64,000 bases of DNA from Akkermansiaceae bacterium (GCA_905181965.1 CAJIZY010000002.1:124001-188000), one strand, 5' to 3'; positions 39,032-48,027 are shown, counted from the stretch's first letter. Made by a program: numbers and translations. The notes: generated by a model from the letters alone, not told the origin.

Positions 39032-39387
39032 GGATTCAGATCAGATATCTACGAACTCCTCGCTCTTTCTATGTCATGAATTAGGGTAATAAATTCCCTT
39101 CCTCCAGCGCCGGAGGGACGCAAGCAGGCGGCAACTCGTACAGCTCATCAGAAGCCGCTCTTCTCACGCCACTTCTAGTCTTCCTCCAGGCAGATGAACG
39201 CAAGGATAAGAACGTCGAGAGATTGATCATTACTATTTTAGGGATGATCACAAGAAAGGTCACAGAAGCCACGGGGGCGCTCCGAAACAAATCACTTGGT
39301 AAAGCTTGTCCTACCTTAAACTGATAATCTGATACGCAATTTGCGCCAGCCCCCAAGCTAGGGGGAAAGCAACATCAACGATGTTCA
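39032..39387. other. Gene-poor 356 bp with a coding-like remnant
   Basis: No gene with a proper start was found. On the + strand, 39081-39319 reads openly from a TAG, giving an amphipathic peptide (containing LLTPLLVFLQADERKDKN and ITRKVTEATGALRNK) that ends at a TGA but has no usable start. The opposite strand is also open (39081-39356). This could be a decayed gene or a dispersed repeat remnant. Confidence 0.4.
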
Positions 39388-40322
39388 CTACTCGGCTTCG
39401 ACTCGCACAAAGAGCCGGCCGGAGGCAATAATGCCTGCCGCGGCCAAATCGAAGGTGACTGTAATTGTATCAGCATCGTCAGGATTTTCGTTCTCTGCTA
39501 TTTTTGTAAACATATTTAATATCTGAGTCAAAACTAGGACCATATGGTAGAATATTTAACAAGGTAGGAAGCGGCGCCCGTATTGAGCCAAGTCAGGGTC
39601 AAGCTTCCCGCGTTCTGATCGTAGACGATGTCAGTCACTGCAAGATTCACCCCGGGGCCTGAACCAGTTCCGTTAATCGCTGAGACAGCCAACCGGTCAT
39701 TAAGAGTGAATTCAATCGATTGAATTACCTTGGACTGATCTTCTTCAGGCAAGTCATAATTGATCTCTCTAGGAAAAACACCTGGTCCAAAATAGCTGTT
39801 CCAGCCTCCAGCACCCCGGCGGGCGATTGCGATTTTATTAGTGGCATTGTAATCTCTTGATGCTTGCCAGTCATTAATCGTAAAAACCAACAACCGAGTC
39901 GAAGCATCGGTAAAAGTGATCGTTGCCTGAAAGTTATCAACGCCATTCCCCCCAATCCCAAATATAAGAAATTGAAGATTTGAATAAGCGGCCGGACGGT
40001 CGAGAGTGAAAATATCGCCACTCACGAGAATGTTACTTTGATCGTATGGCTGGAGCGAAAAGGCAGTTCCAAAATCGGTCAAAAACGTCCGGTCGACACT
40101 ATCAGGAACAGCGACTGTGGCAGCGGTAGTATCGATAGAAGGAGATCCCTCCTCTGCAAACACCCAGCGAGCCAACCCTCCGTAGTCAGTGACCTCATCT
40201 GGATTGGCTCCTTCCTTCTCAGCAATAGCGTCCGCACTGAACCCGGTTCCGCTGATAGGATCTGCCTGCAAGCCACATGAGGCCGCAGCGGACAAAGCCG
40301 TCATAATCACTTTATTTTTCAT
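39388..40322 (-). CDS. Secreted beta-rich protein, function unknown (frameshifted near C-terminus)
   Basis: Signal peptide at residues 1-21 (MKNKVIMTALSAAASCGLQA), then a beta-rich domain with TFTDASTRLLVFTINDW, seen in other verrucomicrobial exported proteins. A short C-terminal domain follows (GSLTLTWLNTGAASYLVKYS). The first frame stops at 39534. Two further segments continue the expected tail in other frames: YGPSFDSDIKYVY, then IAENENPDDADTITVTFD and GRLFVRVEAE, ending at a TAG at 39388-39390. This tail is typical for secreted proteins of the phylum, so I extend the gene there and assume two indels at about 39490-39545. Confidence 0.65.
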
Positions 40323-40416
40323 AATTATTGGTAGCTTTAAAATATCACTCCATAAACTGACGCTTTCTGAACCTCCGAGATTTATGGTTTTCGAACAGAT
40401 CTTTTGATAGACACTC

Positions 40417-41715
40417 TCACTTTAACTTCAAGACTTCTCCCCTCAAAAGCTTTCTTCCCTGCCTCGAGAGTTTGAGATAGTGATCGGGCGGGAGTCCCTC
40501 ATTATTCAGGAACTGAAACCCCTCCCCCACAGGAGGATCGTTGCTCACCTTAAAAATAGCGGTGGCTTCATCGATCTCGTCAAACATCGCAAGATAAGCA
40601 GTTTCAATTCCAGCTGCTCTCACCCCTACGAATTGGTCCCAGTAAAAACTCCCACCCCGACGAGGAATGGCGTCCAGCTTATCCCCATTCATGTTGTGCC
40701 AACTAAACCCCGGATAAATCACCGGCAGATACTCGAGTCCGTTCTTCTCACACCATCTCCGGTCCTCTACTAGATTGACGACATGCTTTCCACTTTGAAA
40801 ATCGACATGGTTATAGCGACCTACCGACCAAGGGCTCACAATGTCCGCCAACTTAATGATTTCATGCAAATGCTCATCGCTAGTAGAATCACGCCCCAAT
40901 TCACGAAATCCGAAAGGCACCCCAAGCATCACGCTCATACCGCCCCACTCCGGATTGTTTTTTAAAAGCCGAATGAATTTCTCGGTATCTTCGAGCGAGT
41001 AACCACGGTCATCCTTAAAGCCCACTCCCCAGACTGCGACGAGCGGCTTTCCCTCATATTTCAGATAAGCCTGATCATTTGGATCAGTCCCCAACTTCAT
41101 CCGTCTTCGGAGATTTTTCCAATCGCGATTGAGTCTTTCAAAATCATCTGATTTCAACCCGGAGAGGTCATACATCAGCGCGTAAGACCGCCTGTTCGCA
41201 TTAGCGGCTTCGCGACAGTTGAGCAACTTCTGGTTGTCAGCTTTGAGATAATCATAAGAATGATAATTTTTCGCAGCAACCACCCCAAACCTCTGCACGA
41301 AAGCCCCATCAATTCCATAATTTCTCATCCATTGAAAATGCCGGTTCACGGTCTTGGCCTTCACCGAGCTAAAAACCTCTGCGACCTTTCCATCCTTGTG
41401 GCGAAAGACCGTTTTAAATTTCTCGTCGTCATCGTATTCCGACATATCTGGCCAGAGATCGATCGTCAGATACTTAGGCCCAAATTTTTTCCCTTTCCCA
41501 TAATGATGAAACCCCATCCCTGCGCCATCACCTTCTGCGCGAAACCACCCCTGATACCCAGTCATAACCCGGCCCCTCAAACCCGAAGGATTCGGGCGCA
41601 CAGATTTCATTTTTGTTGCTGTATTTAGGTTCGAATAAGCTTCCTCCAGAGAAACCCCCAGAAGCGAAACCATGAGTGCCCCCATGAAAAAGAGACAAGA
41701 GAAAAACAACTTCAT
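40417..41715 (-). CDS. Secreted GH71/GH99-like glycoside hydrolase
   Basis: 432 residues from ATG at 41715 with signal peptide (MKLFFSCLFFMGALMVSLLG). The pattern fits GH99/GH71-like TIM-barrel enzymes: VMTGYQGWFRAEGDG, the DLWPDMSEYD strand, FQWMRNYGIDGAFVQRFG, LMYDLSG, PLVAVWGVGF, IYPGFSWHNM and a late MFDEIDEATAIFK carrying acidic residues. GH99 acts on mannans; the substrate here is unknown. It is divergent from the cytochrome-type dehydrogenase gene (starts 147 bp apart). Confidence 0.8.
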   Translation of the reverse strand: MKLFFSCLFFMGALMVSLLGVSLEEAYSNLNTATKMKSVRPNPSGLRGRVMTGYQGWFRAEGDGAGMGFHHYGKGKKFGPKYLTIDLWPDMSEYDDDEKFKTVFRHKDGKVAEVFSSVKAKTVNRHFQWMRNYGIDGAFVQRFGVVAAKNYHSYDYLKADNQKLLNCREAANANRRSYALMYDLSGLKSDDFERLNRDWKNLRRRMKLGTDPNDQAYLKYEGKPLVAVWGVGFKDDRGYSLEDTEKFIRLLKNNPEWGGMSVMLGVPFGFRELGRDSTSDEHLHEIIKLADIVSPWSVGRYNHVDFQSGKHVVNLVEDRRWCEKNGLEYLPVIYPGFSWHNMNGDKLDAIPRRGGSFYWDQFVGVRAAGIETAYLAMFDEIDEATAIFKVSNDPPVGEGFQFLNNEGLPPDHYLKLSRQGRKLLRGEVLKLK

Positions 41716-41862
41716 AGACGCAGAATACGCTCGCAACCTAGCTTGATCGATCATCAAACCTGCCCCCTCCATCGCGGACGTCGGCGATCAACCACTGTAT
41801 CAAGTCACTTCCCAATGAGAACCCTTGTAAAACTCGTCAAATCAACCAAATTAGAAGCCCGT

Positions 41863-44800
41863 ATGATTTTGAAAATCTTCCTGAGTGTCCTTCTCTGCGC
41901 TCCGCTACTTGCCTGCCCCAATGATGAAAAGACTCCCAAGATTGAAGGCACCGCCAATCCAGAAAAATTTCCGGCCCCGGATCCAGACGAAGCACTTCTC
42001 GCCACTATCCAATACCCAGAAGAAATGACAGCTCGCGTCTATGCACGTGAACCAGATGCTCTCAACGTAACCGCCATCGCCTTTGACGAAAAAAATCGGC
42101 TCTACCTTTCTGAAACCCATCGCTTCGATCGCGGCATCGAGGACAACCGTCGCAACCAACATTGGCTTCGCGACGATATTGCGCTCACTTCCACTTCGGA
42201 GCGACTCGCAATGTATCGAAAGCACGAGGGAGTCAAACCGCTTTCCTACTACACCGAACACTCTGATAAGATTCGTGTGCTTGTTGACGAAGACGCTGAT
42301 GGTAAATTGGACAAATCCCAAATCTTCGCGGACGGCTTTAACGATCCTCTTGACGGCACGGCCGCCGGCATCTTCGCGGCAAACGGCAAGGTCTACTTCG
42401 CATGCATCCCGCATGTCTGGATGATTGAAGATAACGACAGCGACTTGAAAGCCGACAAACCCACGAAAGTGCAAGAAGGCTACGGTATTAGCGTCAGCCT
42501 CAGTGGCCACGACCTCAATGGTTTTTCCTTTGGGCCAGACGGCCGTATCTACTTCACAATCGGCGACCGCGGATACAACCTCAAAACCTCCGACGGACGC
42601 CACCTTTACGACCAATATGCTGGAGCGATCTTTCGCATGGAACCCGACGGCAGCGGGCTGGAAGTCGTTCATTCCGGCCTACGAAACCCAAAAGAAATTG
42701 CTTTTGATCAATACGGTTCAGGATTCTCGGTCGATAACAACGCTGATATGGGTGACAAAGCCCGCCTTATTTACATGGTCGAAGGCGGCGATTCCGGCTG
42801 GCACCGCGGGAATCAAAACCTCCGTAATTTTCGCCACGCCATTGACGTCAGTAACCGTCACCAAATCCCGTGGATGGTCGAAAGCGGATGGGATCTCAAA
42901 GGTGAAAACCGCCCTGCCTCATTTCTTCCTCCCATCACCCACCTAAGTATTGGACCCTCCGGGCTCACTTATAATCCGGGAACTGGCCTCGCTGAAAAGT
43001 GGGATGAGCACTTTTTCATCTGCGACTACTGTGGCGGGCGAAGCAGCGTGATTGGCTTCAAAGTATCGCCTTCTGGAGCCTCCTTCTCAGTCACTAATAA
43101 CGAAACCTTCATTAAAGGATTCCTCAATACTGACATGGAGTTCGGCTACGATGGACGTGTTTATGTGAGCGATTTCACTGGCAGCTGGCGCACCTATGAC
43201 AAAGGCACTATCTTCGTCTTCGAAAACCCAGAAGAGCTTGCCAAGCCAATCATATCTGAGATTCGCTCACTTTTTGCTAACGGGTTTGAAAAACTCCCTC
43301 CCAAGAAGCTTTCCGAGCTCCTCAAGCACACGGATCACCGTGTCAGACAACGCGCTCAATTCGCTCTCGCAAAAAATAATGGGAATCGCGACCTTCTGGC
43401 GGAAGCAGCAGCCCCTACAAACGACCTTTTTACGCGTCTTCATGGACTTTGGGGGCTCGGTCAACTCGCCCGCCTCCAAAAGGACAAGGAATCTCAAATC
43501 CTCCTGAATGATTTTTGCTCCGATAAAAATTGGCGAATTCGAGGACAGGCTGCGCAAGCACTCGGACAGTCGAATCCCAAACCATTCCGAGCTACCCTGG
43601 CCGATCTCCTTACAGACAAGAATCTTAACACCCGAATGCACGCCGCCATTGCACTCGGAAAATCCGGAAACGTAAGCGACATTCCTGCTCTCGTTTCTGT
43701 TCTTCATGAGAACAAAAACAGCGATCCCTACCTGCACCATGGTGCTGTTTACGGACTCGAACTTATCGCTAAAAATACCAACTCTGCCTCGACAATTATC
43801 TCATTAAAAGATCATCCATCGACCGCAGTTCGCCGCGGAGCTATCATGATTCTCCGCCGACTCAAGCACGCAGGCATTGCCTCTTTCCTCAATGACTCAG
43901 ATCCGACCATAGCCATCGAAGCGATCCAGGCCATTAATGATAATTATATTGAAGAAGCCCGTCCTGCTCTTGCTCGTTCCACGCAATGGCTCGGCAAGTC
44001 CACCCCGATGATTGACTACCGCATCATCAATGCCATTTTCCGCGTCGGAGGATATAATAACCTTGACCGTATTCTCAAAATAGCGAGTGATAAAAATCGC
44101 CCTGACAAGCTCCGCATGGAGGCTCTCTTTGCCCTGCAGCGCTGGGAAAACCCACCCGCAGCCGACCCTACTACGGGCAAACATCGCCCACTCTCTAACG
44201 ATCGTTCGCTTGAAGACCACAAAGACACCATCGCGACCGCCTTAAATCGACTTCTTAAAAAATCGACTGACCAGCTCTTAGCCGAAGTCATCCGCACCAC
44301 CGAAAGTTTCGAGATTGCGATTGAGGCGAACACCTTACTAGCACACTTCGCCAATCCCAAGAATGATCCTGTCATCCGTCTAGCGGCTCTCGAAAATTTA
44401 CAAAACTCAAAGAACGCCCTACTCGCTTCGACAATTGCCAAAACTCTCAACGATCCCGATCAGGAGATCCGTGTTCGCAGTCTCGATGCCTTAGCTCGAA
44501 TCGCTCCAAAAGCGGCAGCAGCCCAAGCTCAGAAAATCCTCTTATCGAACAAAATCTTCGATCTTCAAAGGGCTTTCGCCACTCTCGGAGGACTTAAGAA
44601 CAAAGAAGCCACCCAATTTATCCTCACGTCTTTACAGACCATCTCCGCACAACCAGCCGCTGTGCATCTAGACATCATCGAGGCTGCCAAAAGACAAGAT
44701 GACGCCAAAATCGCCGCAGCTCTTGTCGCTTACCAAGCCGGAGTAGATCAATCTAATCCACTTGCCACCCACGCGGTCACACTTAAAGGGGGTGATATTA

Positions 44801-45237
44801 ATCAAGGCCGCTTCGTTTTTTACAATCATGGGGCCGCGCAATGCACCCGTTGCCACAAAGGCCAACGGGGCCGCAAAGGTGGTATTGCCGGCCCTGATCT
44901 GTGGAACGTTGGCAGTCTCCATGGACGGGATTATCTTCTAGAATCGCTGGTGAAACCTAACGCTCATATTGCGCCGGGTTACGGAATGGTTTCAGTCACC
45001 TTAAAGGACAATACTATCGCAGCTGGAAATCTTCATAAGGAGGATTCCAAAAAGGTCATCATCGCTGACATAACGACCGGAGAGAAGACATCCTATGCTC
45101 GGGAAGAAATAGAAGAGATGACGCGACCCGCTTCCACTATGCTTCCAATGTCTGGCATTCTCAAAAAATCAGAGATCCGCGACCTCATCGCCTACCTCAT
45201 GCACCCCACGGATACTAAAAAGAAGCAGAAAAAATAG
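41863..45237 (+). CDS. PVC-type heme-binding dehydrogenase (sorbosone-dehydrogenase-like propeller, HEAT repeats, cytochrome c domain)
   Basis: 1124 residues. ATG at 41863 gives a lipoprotein-type signal (MILKIFLSVLLCAPLLACPN); longer in-frame starts would bury it. Domains: glucose/sorbosone-dehydrogenase-like propeller (about 35-460; LYLSETHRFDRG, FGPDGRIYFTIGDRG, GLRNPKEIAFDQYG, VYVSDFTGSW), HEAT-like repeats (about 490-930; LADLLTDKNLNTRMHAAIAL) and a C-terminal cytochrome c domain with heme motif CTRCH near residue 993 and the distal Met region. The family is abundant in planctomycetes and verrucomicrobia and is thought to oxidise sugars in the periplasm, but substrates are undefined. Confidence 0.9.
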   Translation: MILKIFLSVLLCAPLLACPNDEKTPKIEGTANPEKFPAPDPDEALLATIQYPEEMTARVYAREPDALNVTAIAFDEKNRLYLSETHRFDRGIEDNRRNQHWLRDDIALTSTSERLAMYRKHEGVKPLSYYTEHSDKIRVLVDEDADGKLDKSQIFADGFNDPLDGTAAGIFAANGKVYFACIPHVWMIEDNDSDLKADKPTKVQEGYGISVSLSGHDLNGFSFGPDGRIYFTIGDRGYNLKTSDGRHLYDQYAGAIFRMEPDGSGLEVVHSGLRNPKEIAFDQYGSGFSVDNNADMGDKARLIYMVEGGDSGWHRGNQNLRNFRHAIDVSNRHQIPWMVESGWDLKGENRPASFLPPITHLSIGPSGLTYNPGTGLAEKWDEHFFICDYCGGRSSVIGFKVSPSGASFSVTNNETFIKGFLNTDMEFGYDGRVYVSDFTGSWRTYDKGTIFVFENPEELAKPIISEIRSLFANGFEKLPPKKLSELLKHTDHRVRQRAQFALAKNNGNRDLLAEAAAPTNDLFTRLHGLWGLGQLARLQKDKESQILLNDFCSDKNWRIRGQAAQALGQSNPKPFRATLADLLTDKNLNTRMHAAIALGKSGNVSDIPALVSVLHENKNSDPYLHHGAVYGLELIAKNTNSASTIISLKDHPSTAVRRGAIMILRRLKHAGIASFLNDSDPTIAIEAIQAINDNYIEEARPALARSTQWLGKSTPMIDYRIINAIFRVGGYNNLDRILKIASDKNRPDKLRMEALFALQRWENPPAADPTTGKHRPLSNDRSLEDHKDTIATALNRLLKKSTDQLLAEVIRTTESFEIAIEANTLLAHFANPKNDPVIRLAALENLQNSKNALLASTIAKTLNDPDQEIRVRSLDALARIAPKAAAAQAQKILLSNKIFDLQRAFATLGGLKNKEATQFILTSLQTISAQPAAVHLDIIEAAKRQDDAKIAAALVAYQAGVDQSNPLATHAVTLKGGDINQGRFVFYNHGAAQCTRCHKGQRGRKGGIAGPDLWNVGSLHGRDYLLESLVKPNAHIAPGYGMVSVTLKDNTIAAGNLHKEDSKKVIIADITTGEKTSYAREEIEEMTRPASTMLPMSGILKKSEIRDLIAYLMHPTDTKKKQKK

Positions 45238-45526
45238 GGTGCGGATTCTTCGGACTAAACTAGTCCTTTAAGCTCGCCCTCCCCAGAAGGAACCGCTTCA
45301 AAGCAGAGGTCGTATCCAAGCGGCGAAACAATCTCGAAGAGAATGGCCCCGAAAATTGAAGCCAAAATTCGTTTGGTTATCTATGCGAAAGCCAGAAACT
45401 CGATACCCTAAGTTCAGGTCACTTGCACTACCTAACCATCATCGATTGGCTCAACCAGAAGCTGATTGAGTCCTTGATCGAAAAACATCAAAGGGATGGG
45501 AATCAATACCAACAAAAAGGGGGGCT
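45238..45526. other. Intergenic stretch with short coding-like fragments in several frames (minus strand)
   Basis: No intact gene. On the minus strand, downstream of the candidate selenoprotein gene, successive frames read coherently: IPIPLMFFDQGLNQLLVEP and then FEIVSPLGYDLCFEAVPSGE, each ending at a stop. This looks like a decayed or indel-ridden small gene, but I cannot assign it. Confidence 0.35.
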
Positions 45527-45739
45527 CTAAAAAAGTGCACTCGCCTCTCCGGGAAGTGGAAAGTGTCCGCTTCTTTCCTTCTTCCAAATCACCTTGCTAT
45601 CTTGGCGAATTTCAAAAATCCCGCCACTTCCACCTACCAAAATTACTTTTTGACCAGTAATCTTTTCAATCTCAGCCGACACACGATCGGCTTCGGGACG
45701 GTAATTTCATTGTTCGCAATATTCAATTTCGATCGCCAT
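45527..45739 (-). CDS. SelW/Rdx-family thioredoxin-like protein, candidate selenoprotein with in-frame UGA (CxxU)
   Basis: ATG at 45739 to TAG at 45527-45529 gives 70 residues with one internal TGA at 45707-45709 (codon 11). The protein begins MAIEIEYCEQ, then TGA, then NYRPEADRVSAEIE, followed by VILVGGSGGIFEIRQDSKVI and SGHFPLPGE. This is the full Rdx pattern: beta-strand, Cys-x-x-(Cys/Sec), the NYRP-type helix start, the GSGGIFE motif and the G-x-FP-x-x-GE end. The TGA falls exactly at the second redox position, where SelW, SelT and SelH carry selenocysteine. A small hairpin at 45674-45692 lies 14 nt after the UGA, as expected for a bacterial SECIS. The alternative is a TGC/TGT to TGA mutation or base error in a Cys homologue; no frameshift is needed. 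Presumed role: glutathione- or thioredoxin-linked redox protein. Confidence 0.72.
45674..45692 (-). promoter_or_regulatory. SECIS-like hairpin after the in-frame UGA
   Basis: On the minus-strand RNA, AGCCGAU (45692-45686) pairs with GUCGGCU (45680-45674), 7 bp including one U-G wobble, around the loop CGUGU. The stem starts 14 nt and the loop 21 nt after the UGA. Bacterial SECIS elements are short hairpins in this distance range with a G in the first two loop positions, which is met here. The wobble pair exists only in the minus-strand RNA. Confidence 0.55.
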
Positions 45740-46153
45740 AAAGGGATCATCGCCACGAATCTCGCTCTCACAAACGAAAATTGCCCAGGCTCATAACTTT
45801 CCTTCAAAATCCAAAATCATAAAGTAACAAGGTCGAAAGTCTGGAAACACCTTGTGGAGACGCTGAATTAAAATTCAGAGCGAAGAGAACCTTACCAAAA
45901 AAAGACGAGGAAGCCCGAGGACCCCTCAAATGGCCCTAGAATTCCATAAGTCTCGTCAGCCGACGGGGCTTGATTCGTTGCCTATTTTTTTTTCTCCGAA
46001 AGAGGATGTTTATCCAAATCATCATTTTTTTAATCTTCAGGTTCACGGTAAGTGAATACACCTTACCCTTTTCTAAGTTTTTGTTATTTCAGTATTTAAT
46101 GAAAGTTTGATTCCGACCATGTCAGCGATACTCAAATTGGCGAACAGGGATCT
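45740..46153. other. 414-bp intergenic region upstream of the candidate selenoprotein gene
   Basis: No gene seen. It contains a perfect palindrome CTGAATT-AA-AATTCAG at 45863-45878, about 125 bp before the selenoprotein start; AT-rich runs at 45985-46075; and one copy of a 26-bp repeat at 46090-46115 (see separate entry). A minus-strand ribosome-binding-like GAAGGAAAG precedes an 8-codon ATG frame that stops before the real gene. Confidence 0.5.
46090..46115. promoter_or_regulatory. Copy 1 of a 26-bp repeat, probable regulator binding site
   Basis: Matches the copy at 46683-46708 in 22 of 26 positions and in the same orientation; the shared core is CAGTATTTA-N-TGAAAGTT, then TTCCG. It lies 39 bp beyond the stop of the GbsR-type regulator gene, on the side facing the candidate selenoprotein gene. 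It contains the inverted repeat TTCA-N8-TGAA. Confidence 0.5.
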
Positions 46154-46675
46154 CTAGCTAAAAAACTTCATCGCCAGCTTGATCGCCTTACCGTGTTGCA
46201 TCGAAGCAACGCGATCACCCATTCGAGAAGCAAAGCTCACGAAATCTTCGAGCTGATCCATCTGCTCATGAAAAGCTCTCCCTTCAGGCGATTTCATACC
46301 TTCAGAAGCAGCCTTACAGTTTCGTAAAGTCTCGAGAGCCGGCTCAATCTCTCGCCGTTTCCGCTCTCGCGCGACCCGCCTAAAGATTTCCCACACATCT
46401 TTCTCCGCTTCGAAGAACTCTTTCCGCTCGCCTTTCTTAGTGACGATCCGGATCAGCCCCCAGCTGACGAGATCCTTTAAGTTCGTATGAGCGTTTCCCC
46501 TGCTAATCTCGAGAGTTTCCATAACCTCGTCAGTACTCATCACGTCTGGAGCAGTCATCAAAAGGGCATGGATTTGAGCCATTGTCCGGTTGATGCCCCA
46601 CTGTGCCCCCATTATTCCCCATTGGGTCACGAACTCGTCACGTGCTTCTCCCAGGCTGACACCCTCATCGATCAT
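46154..46675 (-). CDS. GbsR/MarR-family transcriptional regulator
   Basis: 173 residues. A winged-helix DNA-binding region (INRTMAQIHALLMTAPDVMS, TDEVMETLEISRGNAHTNLK as helix-turn-helix, LIRIVTKKGERKEFFEAE as wing) is followed by a long helical C-terminus, the GbsR arrangement (about 170-180 residues). Bacillus GbsR senses choline; the effector here is unknown. A palindromic CAGTA-TT-TACTG lies 8-19 bp upstream of the ATG within a 26-bp element repeated beyond the 3' end, suggesting autoregulation. It is downstream of pgk on the same strand, 152 bp away. Confidence 0.87.
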   Translation of the reverse strand: MIDEGVSLGEARDEFVTQWGIMGAQWGINRTMAQIHALLMTAPDVMSTDEVMETLEISRGNAHTNLKDLVSWGLIRIVTKKGERKEFFEAEKDVWEIFRRVARERKRREIEPALETLRNCKAASEGMKSPEGRAFHEQMDQLEDFVSFASRMGDRVASMQHGKAIKLAMKFFS

Positions 46676-46682
46676 CTGCTTC

Positions 46683-46708
46683 CAGTATTTACTGAAAGTT
46701 CATTTCCG
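46683..46708. promoter_or_regulatory. Copy 2 of the 26-bp repeat, in the promoter of the GbsR-type gene
   Basis: Contains the perfect inverted repeat CAGTA-TT-TACTG at 46683-46694, beginning 8 bp upstream of the start codon at 46675. Its position overlapping the leader fits a repressor operator. See the matching copy at 46090-46115. Confidence 0.55.
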
Positions 46709-46827
46709 TCAAGCTGAGTCTTGAGGTTTTTGAGCTCTCATAACTTATACCCCAAGGACTGGAGCTAAAAACCAAGGAAGGCCAGACCTCCTGAAAGGAG
46801 TATAAAGCTATGGAGAGATTAGAGCCC

Positions 46828-48027
46828 TTAAGCGTCCGTCAAGGCAGCCACTCCAGGAAGAGTCTTTCCTTCAAGGAGTTCAAGACTCGCCCCACCACCG
46901 GTAGAAATAAAGCTCATCTTGTCAGCAACGCCGAACTTCACCGCGGCAGTCACAGAATCACCTCCTCCAACGATACTAAGAGCTCCGCTTTCCACAACAG
47001 CCTCGGCAATCTCTCTTGTGCCTTTTGCAAAGCAGTCCTTTTCAAAAACCCCCATTGGCCCATTCCACAAAACCGTCTTAGCCGTCAGCAGGACTTCCTT
47101 AAATTCAGCAATCGCGACGTCGCCGATATCGATACCTTCCTTGTCGGCCGGAATTGCTCCGCCTTCCCCATAAACTTGAGTATTCCAAGTCTCAGCGCCT
47201 TCCTTGAACTCCTTGGTGATACGCGTATCTGCTGGGAGAAGAAATTTCACTCCTTTTCCCTTGGCTTTTTTCAGGATCTCAAGAGCCAACTCCTGCTTGT
47301 CATTTTCGACCAAGCTCATTCCAACTTCGTAACCTTGCGCCTTCCGGAAAGTGTAGGCCATAGCGCCACCAATCAGGATCGTATCAGCTTTTTCAAGAAG
47401 CGCGGAAATCACCTCAATCTTATCACTCACTTTCGCACCCCCCATAATCACGACAAAAGGGCTTTCAGCGTTAGCGAGTTTACCCTCAAGATACTCAAGC
47501 TCACGCTCGATGAGTAATCCCATAGCGCTTCTAGAAACGTGATGCGTTACGCCCTCGGTGGAAGCGTGGCCTCGATGAGCGGTTCCAAAAGCATCATTCA
47601 CAAAAATCTCTGCGTTTCCGGCGAGAGACTTGGCGAACTCAGCATCGTTTTTCTTCTCCTCGCTGTAGTAACGAGTATTTTCCAAAAGAAGAATTTCTCC
47701 ATCCTTCAGTTGCGCGCGAAGAGCTGAAGTGTCATCTCCGATACAATCATCCGCAAAAATAACATCCTGCTCCAACAACTCGCAAAGTCGGGCCGCTACT
47801 GGTTCTAACGAATACTTCTTCTCCCTAGCTTCAGTCGGCCGCCCCATGTGAGAACAAAGGACCAGACGAGCTCCGTTAGAAACAAGCTGTTTGATAGTCG
47901 GAAGAGCCGCCTGAATACGGGTGTCATCCGTGATTTCGAGGGTATCATTGGTGGGAACATTAAAATCGGCACGCATCAAGACTTCCTGACCGGCGACGTC
48001 GATATCACGAATGGTGAGTTTACTCAT
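46828..48027 (-). CDS. pgk: Phosphoglycerate kinase
   Basis: Glycolytic transfer of phosphate between 1,3-bisphosphoglycerate and ADP in the cytoplasm. 399 residues from ATG at 48027 (MSKLTIRDIDVAGQEVLMRADFN). Family motifs: RADFNVPTND, VLCSHMGRP, VNDAFGTAHRGHAST, FVVIMGGAKVSDK, MAYTFRKAQG, VLWNGPMGVFE and the C-terminal SIVGGGDSVTAA. Length is normal. Divergent from the nucleotidyltransferase gene at 48165. Confidence 0.96.
   Translation of the reverse strand: MSKLTIRDIDVAGQEVLMRADFNVPTNDTLEITDDTRIQAALPTIKQLVSNGARLVLCSHMGRPTEAREKKYSLEPVAARLCELLEQDVIFADDCIGDDTSALRAQLKDGEILLLENTRYYSEEKKNDAEFAKSLAGNAEIFVNDAFGTAHRGHASTEGVTHHVSRSAMGLLIERELEYLEGKLANAESPFVVIMGGAKVSDKIEVISALLEKADTILIGGAMAYTFRKAQGYEVGMSLVENDKQELALEILKKAKGKGVKFLLPADTRITKEFKEGAETWNTQVYGEGGAIPADKEGIDIGDVAIAEFKEVLLTAKTVLWNGPMGVFEKDCFAKGTREIAEAVVESGALSIVGGGDSVTAAVKFGVADKMSFISTGGGASLELLEGKTLPGVAALTDA

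Noticed and set aside
41905-42672. A 255-codon minus-strand frame
   Set aside because: Antisense of the cytochrome-type dehydrogenase propeller.
45563-45796. A + strand open frame of 77 codons
   Set aside because: It is antisense to the Rdx/SelW-like gene, whose protein pattern is far more convincing.
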